Source: Rhodobacteraceae bacterium Alg231-04
Lineage (GTDB): Bacteria > Pseudomonadota > Alphaproteobacteria > Rhodobacterales > Rhodobacteraceae
Reading direction: 5' to 3'
DNA length: 64,000 nucleotides
NCBI GenBank assembly: GCA_900143635.1
Contig: FREY01000008.1
Span: forward strand, 62,001-126,000
Part shown: one piece after another, positions 18,890 through 26,276 of the stretch
Layout: every line of letters starts with the position of its first letter
Numbering within the stretch: the stretch's first letter is position 1
Program-made: the position numbers and the translations under genes
Notes under the pieces: model-generated
Seen by the model: only the letters and a program-made list of their open reading frames with translations
The model's database searches: none
Told to the model about the DNA's origin: nothing

Positions 18890-18919
18890 GATGGCAGGCC
18901 CCGCAAAAGGCCTGCCATC
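18890..18919 (-). terminator. strong hairpin after hcp (attenuator or mRNA 3' stabiliser)
   Basis: A perfect 11-bp inverted repeat (GATGGCAGGCC and GGCCTGCCATC) encloses an 8-base loop, 37 bases downstream of the hcp stop. No long U-tract follows it on the minus strand, so it is more likely to be a partial terminator or an RNA-stabilising structure than a full stop. This would let hcp be made in excess over the baseplate genes behind it. Confidence 0.7.
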
Positions 18920-18956
18920 GTATCCGTATCCGGCCGAAACGACCGGAAAACCGGGC

Positions 18957-19478
18957 TTATTTGACAGCCAGGTTCGCCTGGTTGAGAACACGGCTCCATT
19001 CGCCGCTCTTCTCTGCGCCTTTTTTGCCCTGCTCGTTCTGCTGGGTGTAGGTGACTTTCATTGCACCATACTGCAGGACCAGGGTTTCTTCGCAGATGTC
19101 ATCGCCATCGGAACCTGACCAGCTGATGTCCTGAACCATCACCAGTTTGAACTCCCACTTGAGGAAGGTCTGGCCGGAAGAACCCGCAACACCGCCCGAA
19201 CGGCGCAGTTCGATGACCATGTCATCAAAGTGGTTGCCTTCGCAGAGTTTGGAGAACAGAGCGCAGGAGCCCAGGTCCGTTTTCTTGGTGATTGTCAGCT
19301 CTTTGAACGTCGCTTTGCCAGCGCCACCACCGGAAGAGATCGACCCGATGTTGATGTTGTTCTCAGCGCCGATTTCGAAGCTCAGGATTTCAAAAGCCTT
19401 GTTAGACTTCATTGCCTTGTCTTGGGTTTCACCCTCGACGTCGGATCCGGGGAAATAGCAGAATGCGTCAAATGCCAT
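18957..19478 (-). CDS. hcp: Hcp tube protein (TssD)
   Basis: This 173-residue Hcp forms the hexameric rings of the inner tube, which is expelled and can carry effectors in its lumen. Family features are the N-terminal MAFDAFCYFPGSDVEGE, an IGS...GGGAGKATFKELTITKK segment, and the C-terminal LVLQYGAMKVTYTQQN. No effector extension is present. It is set apart from tssC by 46 bases and from tagJ by 96 bases containing a strong hairpin, consistent with independent high-level expression. Confidence 0.97.
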   Translation of the reverse strand: MAFDAFCYFPGSDVEGETQDKAMKSNKAFEILSFEIGAENNINIGSISSGGGAGKATFKELTITKKTDLGSCALFSKLCEGNHFDDMVIELRRSGGVAGSSGQTFLKWEFKLVMVQDISWSGSDGDDICEETLVLQYGAMKVTYTQQNEQGKKGAEKSGEWSRVLNQANLAVK

Positions 19479-19524
19479 AGTAGTTGCTTCCTCTTATGGT
19501 CAGATTTCGTTTTCAAACAGGGCG

Positions 19525-21018
19525 TTAGCCCTTTTCAGTAGGCAATTTAGAGACCAGCCGCAGCGAGACCGAAAGGCCTTCGAGCTGGTAGTGTGGGCGC
19601 AGGAAAAACTTCGAGGAATAATACCCCGGGTTTCCCTCGACCTCTTCCACCACAACCTCGGCAGCGGCCAGCGGCTGGCGTGCCTTGACCTCTTCCGGAG
19701 ATGTGGCCGAGTTCAGGTCGACATACTGGTTGATCCAGGTCTGCAGCCACGCCTGCATGTCATCGCGGCTCTTGTAGGAGCCCACTTTGTCGCGAACGAT
19801 GCACTTCAGGTAATGGGCAAACCGGCAGGTGGCGAAGAGATAGGGCAGCCGCGCGGCCAGGTTGGCGTTTGCGGTTGCGTCATCATCATCATATTCCGCC
19901 GGCTTGTGCAGCGACTGCGCGCCGATAAAGGCCGCCAGATCCGAGTTCTTGCGGTGGATCAGTGGCATCATGCCATTGGCCGCCAGCTCGGCTTCGCGAC
20001 GGTCCGAGATTGCGATCTCGGTCGGGCATTTCTGATCAACGCCGCCATCATCGGTCGGGAAAGTATGCGACGGCAGGTTTTCAACCGCCCCGCCCGACTC
20101 GATGCCGCGGATCCGCGAGCACCAGCCAAATTCCTTGAACGACCGGTTGACGTTGACGGCCATGCCATAGGCAGCGTTTACCCAGCCGTATTTGCTGCTG
20201 TCAGCCCCATCGGTGTCCTCTTCAAACGAGAAGGCCTCGACCGGATCTGTCTTGGCACCGTAGGGCAGACGACCCAGGAACCGCGGCATTGCCAGGCCGA
20301 CGTATTTGCTGTCTTCGCTTTCGCGCAGCGACCGCCACGAGGCGTATTCCGGCGTCTGGAAGATCTTGGTCAGATCGCGCGGGTTGGCCAGTTCCGACCA
20401 GCTGTCCATCTGGAACAGGCTTGGATCGGCGCCGGTCAGCAGCGGTGCATGGGCTGCGGCGGCAATCTTGGACATCTCGCCCAGCAGCTCAACATCGGGC
20501 GGGCTGTGGTCAAAGTGGTAGTCCGCCACCAGCGAGCCATAGGGTTCGCCGCCGAATTGACCGAATTCTTCTTCGTAGACCTTTTTGAAGATCGGCGACT
20601 GGTCCCAGGCGGTGCCTTTGAACTTGCGCAGGGTTTTGTGCATCTCTTTCTTGGAGATGTTCATCACCCGGATCTTCAGCATTTCGTCGGTTTCAGTGTT
20701 GTTCACCAGATAGTGCAGGCCACGCCATGCGCTTTCCAGCTGCTGAAACTCTTCGTTGTGCAGCACCAGGTTGACCTGTTCGGTCAGCTTCTGGTCAATC
20801 TGCGAGACGATGCTCTCGATCGAGCGCAGCGCGTCATCCGAAATCAGCCCAGTGTTGCTGAGCGCCTGCTCGGCCAGGGTTTTGACCGCCTGCTCAACAG
20901 CTGTTTTTGCCTGATCGGACTTTGGGCGGAATTCTTTCTTCAGCAGGTTTTCAAAGTCTGTCGACCCGAATGCCGTTGCTTCGGCACCACCAGCGGCTTC
21001 TGTTTCTGTTTCGGCCAT
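19525..21018 (-). CDS. tssC: T6SS sheath large subunit TssC
   Basis: This 497-residue TssC (VipB) forms the contractile sheath with TssB. Conserved family blocks include FQQLESAWRGLHYLVNNTET, AHAPLLTGADPSLF and YVGLAMPRFLGRLPYGAKT, and a C-terminal HYLKCIVRDKVGS region. It starts 3 bases after the tssB stop. The length is typical. Several of its blocks are recognisably duplicated in the C-terminal half of the sheath-fusion protein at 4477-8865. Confidence 0.98.
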   Translation of the reverse strand: MAETETEAAGGAEATAFGSTDFENLLKKEFRPKSDQAKTAVEQAVKTLAEQALSNTGLISDDALRSIESIVSQIDQKLTEQVNLVLHNEEFQQLESAWRGLHYLVNNTETDEMLKIRVMNISKKEMHKTLRKFKGTAWDQSPIFKKVYEEEFGQFGGEPYGSLVADYHFDHSPPDVELLGEMSKIAAAAHAPLLTGADPSLFQMDSWSELANPRDLTKIFQTPEYASWRSLRESEDSKYVGLAMPRFLGRLPYGAKTDPVEAFSFEEDTDGADSSKYGWVNAAYGMAVNVNRSFKEFGWCSRIRGIESGGAVENLPSHTFPTDDGGVDQKCPTEIAISDRREAELAANGMMPLIHRKNSDLAAFIGAQSLHKPAEYDDDDATANANLAARLPYLFATCRFAHYLKCIVRDKVGSYKSRDDMQAWLQTWINQYVDLNSATSPEEVKARQPLAAAEVVVEEVEGNPGYYSSKFFLRPHYQLEGLSVSLRLVSKLPTEKG

Positions 21019-21021
21019 TGA

Positions 21022-21537
21022 TTACTCCTGATCCTCGCTGTCAGAGTTCGGGGCTGCCTGTGCGGCCAGCGTCTTCAGCAGCGCCGGGTCTTGCATGATC
21101 TTGGCGATCAGCTCTTCGGCACCGGTTTTGCCGTCCATATAGGTCATCAGGTTGGACAGCTGCGTGCGCGCTTCCAGCAGCTCTTTGAGCGGCTCGACTT
21201 TGGCGGCGATGGCAGCCGGGCTGAAATCGTCCATCGACTCGAAGGTGATGTCCACGGCCAGATTGCCTTCGCCGGTCAGCGTGTTGGGCACGGTGAAGGC
21301 CGCGCGCGGCGCCATCGACTTCATCCGTTCGTCGAAATTATCAACGTCGATTTCAAGGAACTTGCGATCCGCGACCGAAGGCTGTGCCACTTCTGACTTA
21401 CCGGCCAGATCAGACATCACCCCCATCACAAACGGCAGTTGCACCTTCTTTTCGGCACCGTACAGCTCGACATCATATTCGATCTGCACCCGCGGCGCCC
21501 GATTTCTTGCTATGAATTTCTGGGAACTACCAGCCAT
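21022..21537 (-). CDS. tssB: T6SS sheath small subunit TssB
   Basis: This 171-residue TssB (VipA) is the partner of TssC in the sheath. It shows RVQIEYDVELYGAEKKVQLP, IDVDNFDERMKSM and TLTGEGNLAVDITFESMDDF. It is of normal length. Its first 150 residues are nearly identical in pattern to residues 1-150 of the sheath-fusion protein, so one derives from the other by duplication. It lies 62 bases after tssA. Confidence 0.98.
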   Translation of the reverse strand: MAGSSQKFIARNRAPRVQIEYDVELYGAEKKVQLPFVMGVMSDLAGKSEVAQPSVADRKFLEIDVDNFDERMKSMAPRAAFTVPNTLTGEGNLAVDITFESMDDFSPAAIAAKVEPLKELLEARTQLSNLMTYMDGKTGAEELIAKIMQDPALLKTLAAQAAPNSDSEDQE

Positions 21538-21599
21538 ATTCCGCTCCTCTGTAACCTGTCATATCCGCGCTGCAATTAAGCAATTCAGCGACGCGAATC

Positions 21600-22631
21600 T
21601 CAATATTCTTCTTCGATCCCGCCGATCAGATGCACATTGTCCATTCCGCCGGGCGCCATGTCTTTCACGATTGTCATGAAATCTGCGCCAACCAGTTTCT
21701 TTGCCCGCTCCAACAACATTGGAACCGGGCTCGAAGGCTCGCTGCGCTGATAATACCCCATAATCCGGTCCAATGCGTTCAGCACATCGGCCTGAGAATT
21801 GATCGCACCACTGCCGCCGCCGACCTGCCCCGCGACCGGGGCGGCCGCTGCAGCGTCGCCCTCGCCTGCGTCCGCATCCGCGTCCATTGCCGGCGCCGCA
21901 TCACCAAGAACGCCGCCCAAACGGGTCACCAACTGCTTCAGCAGCTTCAAAAGCGGGTCCAGGTCCGGCCCCTGACCGGGCGTTTCGGCGTCAAATTTAT
22001 CCGAGATAGCCTGCACATCTTCCAGCGCCTGCGAGGCGGCCAGGGAGGTTTCGCGCAGCACCTCGTCGTCGGTGTCCTGAAAGGCCGCCGCCACAGTGGC
22101 GCTGTCGGCAGCATTCTCCATGTCATCGGATGGGGTGCTTTCGCCCTCAGCCACCCAGATGTCACGCAGTGAAATCATTCCGAAGGTGCGGCTGGCGGTC
22201 AGCGGCGCCCGGCGCAGACCGCGCAGGATGCGGTCGCCATCAGCCAGTGTCAGCACCGCGTTCACCCGCATTGTCGGGTCGTCATCATCCTCTTCGTCAA
22301 GCTGCGGGTGGCAGCTGGACCAGTAATCCTCAAGACAGCCCCGGATATATGTGGTGGTGGCCGCAAAGCCCGGCAGGCCCTTCAGGCGCAGCTGCGCCTG
22401 GGCCAGAAAAATCGCCGCGCGCAGATCATGGCTGCGCTCCAGCACCGCCATGGATTTGGCTGCGATGTCTTTGTAGTCCGGTTCTTCCGCAGCTAGGATC
22501 TCATCGCCGGCCTGACGCTCTTCGCCGGGCTGCGCTGCGATTTCCAATTCGGTAAAGGCTGGGTCATAAACCAGATCCTCACCGCTGGGAGCATCATCTC
22601 CCATGCTCTGAAGCAAACCGTCCAAATTCAT
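21600..22631 (-). CDS. tssA: T6SS assembly protein TssA
   Basis: This 343-residue TssA has an N-terminal ImpA domain (APSGEDLVYDPAFTELE, then HDLRAAIFLAQAQLRLKGLPG) and a C-terminal segment with YYQRSEPSSPVPMLLERA. TssA organises baseplate docking and sheath polymerisation. It is the first gene of the T6SS operon; the 231-base gap upstream must hold the main promoter. Confidence 0.93.
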   Translation of the reverse strand: MNLDGLLQSMGDDAPSGEDLVYDPAFTELEIAAQPGEERQAGDEILAAEEPDYKDIAAKSMAVLERSHDLRAAIFLAQAQLRLKGLPGFAATTTYIRGCLEDYWSSCHPQLDEEDDDDPTMRVNAVLTLADGDRILRGLRRAPLTASRTFGMISLRDIWVAEGESTPSDDMENAADSATVAAAFQDTDDEVLRETSLAASQALEDVQAISDKFDAETPGQGPDLDPLLKLLKQLVTRLGGVLGDAAPAMDADADAGEGDAAAAAPVAGQVGGGSGAINSQADVLNALDRIMGYYQRSEPSSPVPMLLERAKKLVGADFMTIVKDMAPGGMDNVHLIGGIEEEY

Positions 22632-22788
22632 CTTCTACCCTAGAGTCAATTATTTCTATGACCAGCCGACATCGGCCAATATACAGTAGCACAACAAAAA
22701 ACCGGTGCTTCGCACTAACCTTACCATAGAAAACACTTTTGACTAGATCAGGGAAGCGGCAAATGTTCATCAGTCTCCTCTGGACATT

Positions 22789-22810
22789 GGTCAAACCTAA
22801 ATCCTTGACC
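22789..22810. promoter_or_regulatory. inverted repeat with back-to-back TTGACC boxes in the tssA / 22863 divergent region
   Basis: GGTCAA at 22789-22794 and TTGACC at 22805-22810 form an inverted repeat with a 10-base spacer. Each arm could be a -35 element facing outward: leftward for tssA, rightward for the ExbB-type operon. Alternatively the pair is an operator. The rightward box overlaps an 8-base palindrome (GACCGGTC). Such short repeats can arise by chance. Confidence 0.4.
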
Positions 22811-22833
22811 GGTCGGCAGGTTTTCCGTTTCAT
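22805..22833 (+). promoter_or_regulatory. candidate sigma70-type promoter for the 22863 operon
   Basis: TTGACC (22805-22810) is followed after 17 bases by TTTCAT (22828-22833), a moderate -10 match, about 30 bases ahead of the start codon. A GAGGGA ribosome-binding site lies at 22849-22854, at good spacing from the ATG at 22863. Confidence 0.4.
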
Positions 22834-22862
22834 AGTTTCATAGACTTAGAGGGAGAATTTTA

Positions 22863-23291
22863 ATGCGCTCATTGGTTCCTACCATCCTGGTTGCGGCCTT
22901 CGCACTGGTCGCTCATATACCTGCCGCGCAGGCACAGGACGGCAAGCTGACCGTCGAGCTCAATAAATTCGAGCCCTCGGATGCCGGCGGATGCCGGGCC
23001 TATTTTCTGTTCCGGAATGACAGCGGGCTGGCCTTTGAAGGCTTTGAAATGTCGCTGGCGGTGTTGAACACCCAAGGGGTGATCGACCGGCTGCTCAACA
23101 TCGATGCCGCCCCCCTGCCGGTGGCGCGCACCACGCTCAAGCTGTTTGAAGTCCCCGACATAGCCTGCCCCGAGATATCGGAAATCCTGCTGCATGCCTT
23201 TGACAGCTGCAAACCGCAGAACCAGGATGAGGCCGATTGTTTTGCAATGGTCGACCTGACCAGCCGCACCTCTGCCCCGTTGGTGAAGTAG
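22863..23291 (+). CDS. secreted four-cysteine protein of unknown function
   Basis: This 142-residue protein starts with a typical Sec signal peptide (hydrophobic core VPTILVAAFALVAHI, likely cut after AQA near residue 24). The mature part has four cysteines (GGCRAYF, IACPEI, DSCKP, ADCFAM) that could form two disulfides, and predicted beta structure. I do not recognise the family. It ends one base before the ExbB gene starts, so it is almost certainly part of the same energy-coupling operon, perhaps as a periplasmic sensor or partner. Confidence 0.8.
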   Translation: MRSLVPTILVAAFALVAHIPAAQAQDGKLTVELNKFEPSDAGGCRAYFLFRNDSGLAFEGFEMSLAVLNTQGVIDRLLNIDAAPLPVARTTLKLFEVPDIACPEISEILLHAFDSCKPQNQDEADCFAMVDLTSRTSAPLVK

Positions 23292-23292
23292 G

Positions 23293-23931
23293 ATGCCGGG
23301 CGCCCTGTTGGAAATCGCCGGAACCGGCGGGCCGATCATCGCCATTTTGGCCCTGATGTCCCTGCTGTCGATCACATTGATCGCCGTGAAAGCCCTGCAG
23401 CTGATCCGGGTTCGATCCGGCGCCGCAGCCCGCGATGCGGCCCTCGTGCAATGGGCCGAAAACCAGAAAGAGGCCGCCGTCAGCGCCGTTGCCACCGGTC
23501 ACTCCCCGGCGGACCGGGTGATTTTCTATGCGCTGCAGGGCACGCTCAAAAAGATGCCCCGCAAACCGCTGGAGGCGGAATTGATGCGCCGCGGCAATGC
23601 CGAGGTGGAAAGTATGAACCGCCATATCCGGCTATTGGAACTGGTGGCGATGGTGGCACCGCTGCTGGGGCTCTTGGGCACTGTTCTTGGCATGATCCAG
23701 TCCTTTCAGGAACTGGAAATGGCGCAGGGTTCCGCCAATGCCTCGGTTCTGGCCGGCGGCATCTGGCAGGCCTTGCTGACCACCGCCGCAGGTCTTGTCG
23801 TGGCAATCCCGGCCGCCATTGGCGCCACATTGCTGGCCACCCGCATCGATGGTGCGGCCCATGATATTGAGACGGCCGTGGGCCAGTTCTTCCTGCTCGA
23901 AGACACCGGCACCACACCGGAATCGGGCTGA
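23293..23931 (+). CDS. MotA/TolQ/ExbB proton-channel family protein
   Basis: This 212-residue inner-membrane protein has three hydrophobic spans (about 12-32, 110-135, 150-175). The conserved MotA/TolQ/ExbB block LLELVAMVAPLLGLLGTVLGM sits in the middle, followed by a GIWQALLTTAAGLVVAIPA helix. It would form a pentamer around an ExbD dimer and turn proton flow into mechanical work on a TonB- or TolA-like protein. Two ExbD-type genes and a TonB-like gene follow immediately. Confidence 0.93.
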   Translation: MPGALLEIAGTGGPIIAILALMSLLSITLIAVKALQLIRVRSGAAARDAALVQWAENQKEAAVSAVATGHSPADRVIFYALQGTLKKMPRKPLEAELMRRGNAEVESMNRHIRLLELVAMVAPLLGLLGTVLGMIQSFQELEMAQGSANASVLAGGIWQALLTTAAGLVVAIPAAIGATLLATRIDGAAHDIETAVGQFFLLEDTGTTPESG

Positions 23932-23937
23932 CCGCCC

Positions 23938-24360
23938 ATGAAGCTCGCCTGCAGATCCCCGGATCGTCCTTTGATCTCGCTTGTCCCGATGATCGACGTG
24001 ATGCTGATTCTGCTTGTGTTCTTCATGGTCACCTCCACCTACCTCAACCTGGATATGATCCCCTTTGTGCAGCGCAGCGGCGATGTTCAGGCAGCGACAG
24101 CGCCCCCCGAGACAGGCGGCGCCACCACTCTGCTGGTCCGTCTTGGGGCTGGCGGACAGCCATTTGTACGCGGCAAAGCCCAGAGCGGCCCCGAGCTGTC
24201 GGCGCTGACCAAGGCCCGGCTGGCCGAAAACCCGCTGCTGGCCGTGACGGTTCTGCCATCGCCACAGGCGCGCACGCAGGATCTGGTCACCGTCATGGAT
24301 CTGCTGACACGGGCCGGGGTGACACGGCTGCGGCTGATGCGCGTTCAGGCGCGGGAGTGA
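23938..24360 (+). CDS. ExbD/TolR family protein (first copy)
   Basis: This 140-residue protein has one N-terminal membrane span. LVPMIDVMLILLVFFMV contains the essential aspartate of the ExbD/TolR proton path, followed by a periplasmic domain. The second copy overlaps its end by 4 bases. Two different ExbD-type proteins suggest a heterodimer in the channel. Confidence 0.92.
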   Translation: MKLACRSPDRPLISLVPMIDVMLILLVFFMVTSTYLNLDMIPFVQRSGDVQAATAPPETGGATTLLVRLGAGGQPFVRGKAQSGPELSALTKARLAENPLLAVTVLPSPQARTQDLVTVMDLLTRAGVTRLRLMRVQARE

Positions 24361-24773
24361 TCACAGCAATGCAGCTCAAACGCCCCGCCCGCCGCAGCCA
24401 GCCCGAGACCATCATCGCCCTGATCGATGTGGTGTTTTTTCTGCTGGTCTTCTTCATGCTGGTGGGGCGCATGGATGCGACCTCTCCTTTTGACGTGCTG
24501 CCAGCGCAATCCACCACCGGCACCGACATGCCAGCCGGCGGGGTGACCGTTTCCGTCTCTGCCGAGGGGCTTTTGGCGCTGGACGGGACAGCCTCTGACC
24601 GCGATGGCGCGCTCGAGACCCTGCGCGACCGGGTTGCAAAACAGCCCGACCTCTTGGTCAGGGTCAACGCCCACCGTGATGCCCAACTGCACAACCTTCT
24701 GCCGCTGGTCGCCGACATAGATGCGCTGGGGGCCCGCAATGTCATGCTGGTCGTCACCCCTGCGGGTCAATGA
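24357..24773 (+). CDS. ExbD/TolR family protein (second copy)
   Basis: This 138-residue protein has the same layout as the preceding gene: LIDVVFFLLVFFML with the proton-path aspartate, then a periplasmic domain. I used the GTG at 24357, which overlaps the previous stop as GTGA; an ATG at 24369 is an equally good start. It overlaps the TonB-like gene by 4 bases. Sequence identity to the first ExbD is limited to the membrane segment, so they diverged long ago. Confidence 0.9.
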   Translation: MITAMQLKRPARRSQPETIIALIDVVFFLLVFFMLVGRMDATSPFDVLPAQSTTGTDMPAGGVTVSVSAEGLLALDGTASDRDGALETLRDRVAKQPDLLVRVNAHRDAQLHNLLPLVADIDALGARNVMLVVTPAGQ

Positions 24774-26179
24774 TGGGGCGGGCGGCAGCATGGATGGGCG
24801 GGTTGACCGTATCAGCGCTGCTGCACGGGACAGCGGCGATGGTATATGTGGCAGGCTACGATCCTAATCCTGTGCCCGACCAGCCGGTGGCGCGCAGTCA
24901 GGTGCAGCTGGACACGGTCGAGGCGCGCCGCCAATCCGCCAAGGCCCAGCCGCCCCCATCCGAGGCGGCGCCAGAAACCGAGGGCGACAGCACAGCGCTG
25001 GCGGCCGGGGCGGTTCGTCAATCGCGTGCCGAACCTCTGACCGCACCCACCACCGCATTGAACGGTCAGACCCTGCGACCGGCAAAACTGTCAGGCGCGG
25101 CCCCATCGGTTCAACCTCTGCCCGAGGCCCGTCCGAAAACGGCCGCCAGCCCACCACTGACGCCGGCCACCGCCCAGCTCAGCCCCGCCGCTGCAGAGAC
25201 GTCATCTGTCCCGGCCCTCGATGCGGCGGCACAACCGGCCGCGGCCATGTCTCTGGACGGCATTGCCCTGCCTGACGCCAAGGCGGATATCGAAACCACC
25301 GCCGCCAGCGCGCCGCCCATGGAAGCGGCCCAGCCTGTACAGGTGCCGGCAACCAAGGCGACCGCCGCGCTTGCCTGGCAATTCGGCGACCGGCTGGTTA
25401 CCGATCCGCAGGCGCTTTCAACCATTCAGGCCTTCATGGCCCCCGGAGCGCTGGACGATGCGCAATCGGTGCGCGATGATCTGTCCTCGCTGCTGACAAG
25501 CGTCGACTGTGCCCGTCTTTCGGCGACCTTCCTGCCGGAAACCGGAATGCTGGAAATGCGCGGTCACATCCCCGACCCGTCCCTGCAAGGCCCCCTGCTG
25601 GAGGCGCTGCGGGCGCAGATGGGCGATGGCATTCCGGTCACCGCCAACCTGCTGCACCTTCCCGATCCGCAATGTGGCGCGCTCAGCGGGATTGCCGCGG
25701 CCGGTCTGCCGCAGTCCACCGACCAGTTCACCAATTCAAGGCTGATCGGCGCCAGCTCGCACGCACGCGCCTACAATTACAGCGAAGGGCAGCGGCTGCA
25801 GTTCGATCTGACCGCGCCGGATTACGACGCCTACGTCTATGTCGATTATTTCAACGCTGAAGGGGAGGTCATTCATCTGGTTCCCAACCCCCATATCGCG
25901 CTTGAAAAGTTTGTGGCGAAATCAGCGGTTGGTGTGGGCCGCGACCGACCGGGGAAACCCGGTCTGAAAATCACCATCGGGCCGCCCTACGGTCAGGAAA
26001 TTGCCGTGGCCTTTGCCGCCTCAGAACAACTCTATGATGGGCTAAGGCCGATTGTCGAACCGGCAGACGCCTACCTTGAATACCTGACGTCCCGTATTTC
26101 ACAGGCCCGTCAGGATCATCCCGATTTCAAAGGGGAATGGGTCTATTTCTTCATCACCACGACCCCGGCAACCCAGTGA
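24770..26179 (+). CDS. TonB-like envelope protein with C-terminal DUF4384-like domain
   Basis: This 469-residue protein has one N-terminal membrane anchor (about 8-30), then a long Pro/Ala-rich periplasmic linker (about 35-190). A BON-like domain follows at about 225-310 with two cysteines (VDCARLSATF and PDPQCGAL). A C-terminal domain at about 325-440 (FDLTAPDYDAYVYVDYFN, HLVPNP) resembles DUF4384. The anchor, linker and operon position match TonB or TolA, but no TonB C-terminal domain is seen. DUF4384 occurs in proteins with kinases or caspase-like peptidases, and a caspase-like gene follows here. The output end may therefore act on the cell envelope or on that peptidase. Confidence 0.8.
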   Translation: MMGRAAAWMGGLTVSALLHGTAAMVYVAGYDPNPVPDQPVARSQVQLDTVEARRQSAKAQPPPSEAAPETEGDSTALAAGAVRQSRAEPLTAPTTALNGQTLRPAKLSGAAPSVQPLPEARPKTAASPPLTPATAQLSPAAAETSSVPALDAAAQPAAAMSLDGIALPDAKADIETTAASAPPMEAAQPVQVPATKATAALAWQFGDRLVTDPQALSTIQAFMAPGALDDAQSVRDDLSSLLTSVDCARLSATFLPETGMLEMRGHIPDPSLQGPLLEALRAQMGDGIPVTANLLHLPDPQCGALSGIAAAGLPQSTDQFTNSRLIGASSHARAYNYSEGQRLQFDLTAPDYDAYVYVDYFNAEGEVIHLVPNPHIALEKFVAKSAVGVGRDRPGKPGLKITIGPPYGQEIAVAFAASEQLYDGLRPIVEPADAYLEYLTSRISQARQDHPDFKGEWVYFFITTTPATQ

Positions 26180-26276
26180 TGGGCGGGCCGACAGCCGCGG
26201 CTCGCACTCAGTGAAGCACCCGGTGACACAGGGATCGCGGCCTGTCTGCAAATAGCAATTGGTCAGAGGCTGGACC

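Noticed and set aside
19591-21021. 476-codon plus-strand frame opposite tssC
   Set aside because: Antisense shadow of tssC in high-GC DNA.
22594-22833. 79-codon minus-strand frame upstream of tssA
   Set aside because: It overlaps the tssA start, has no domain and fills the divergent promoter region.
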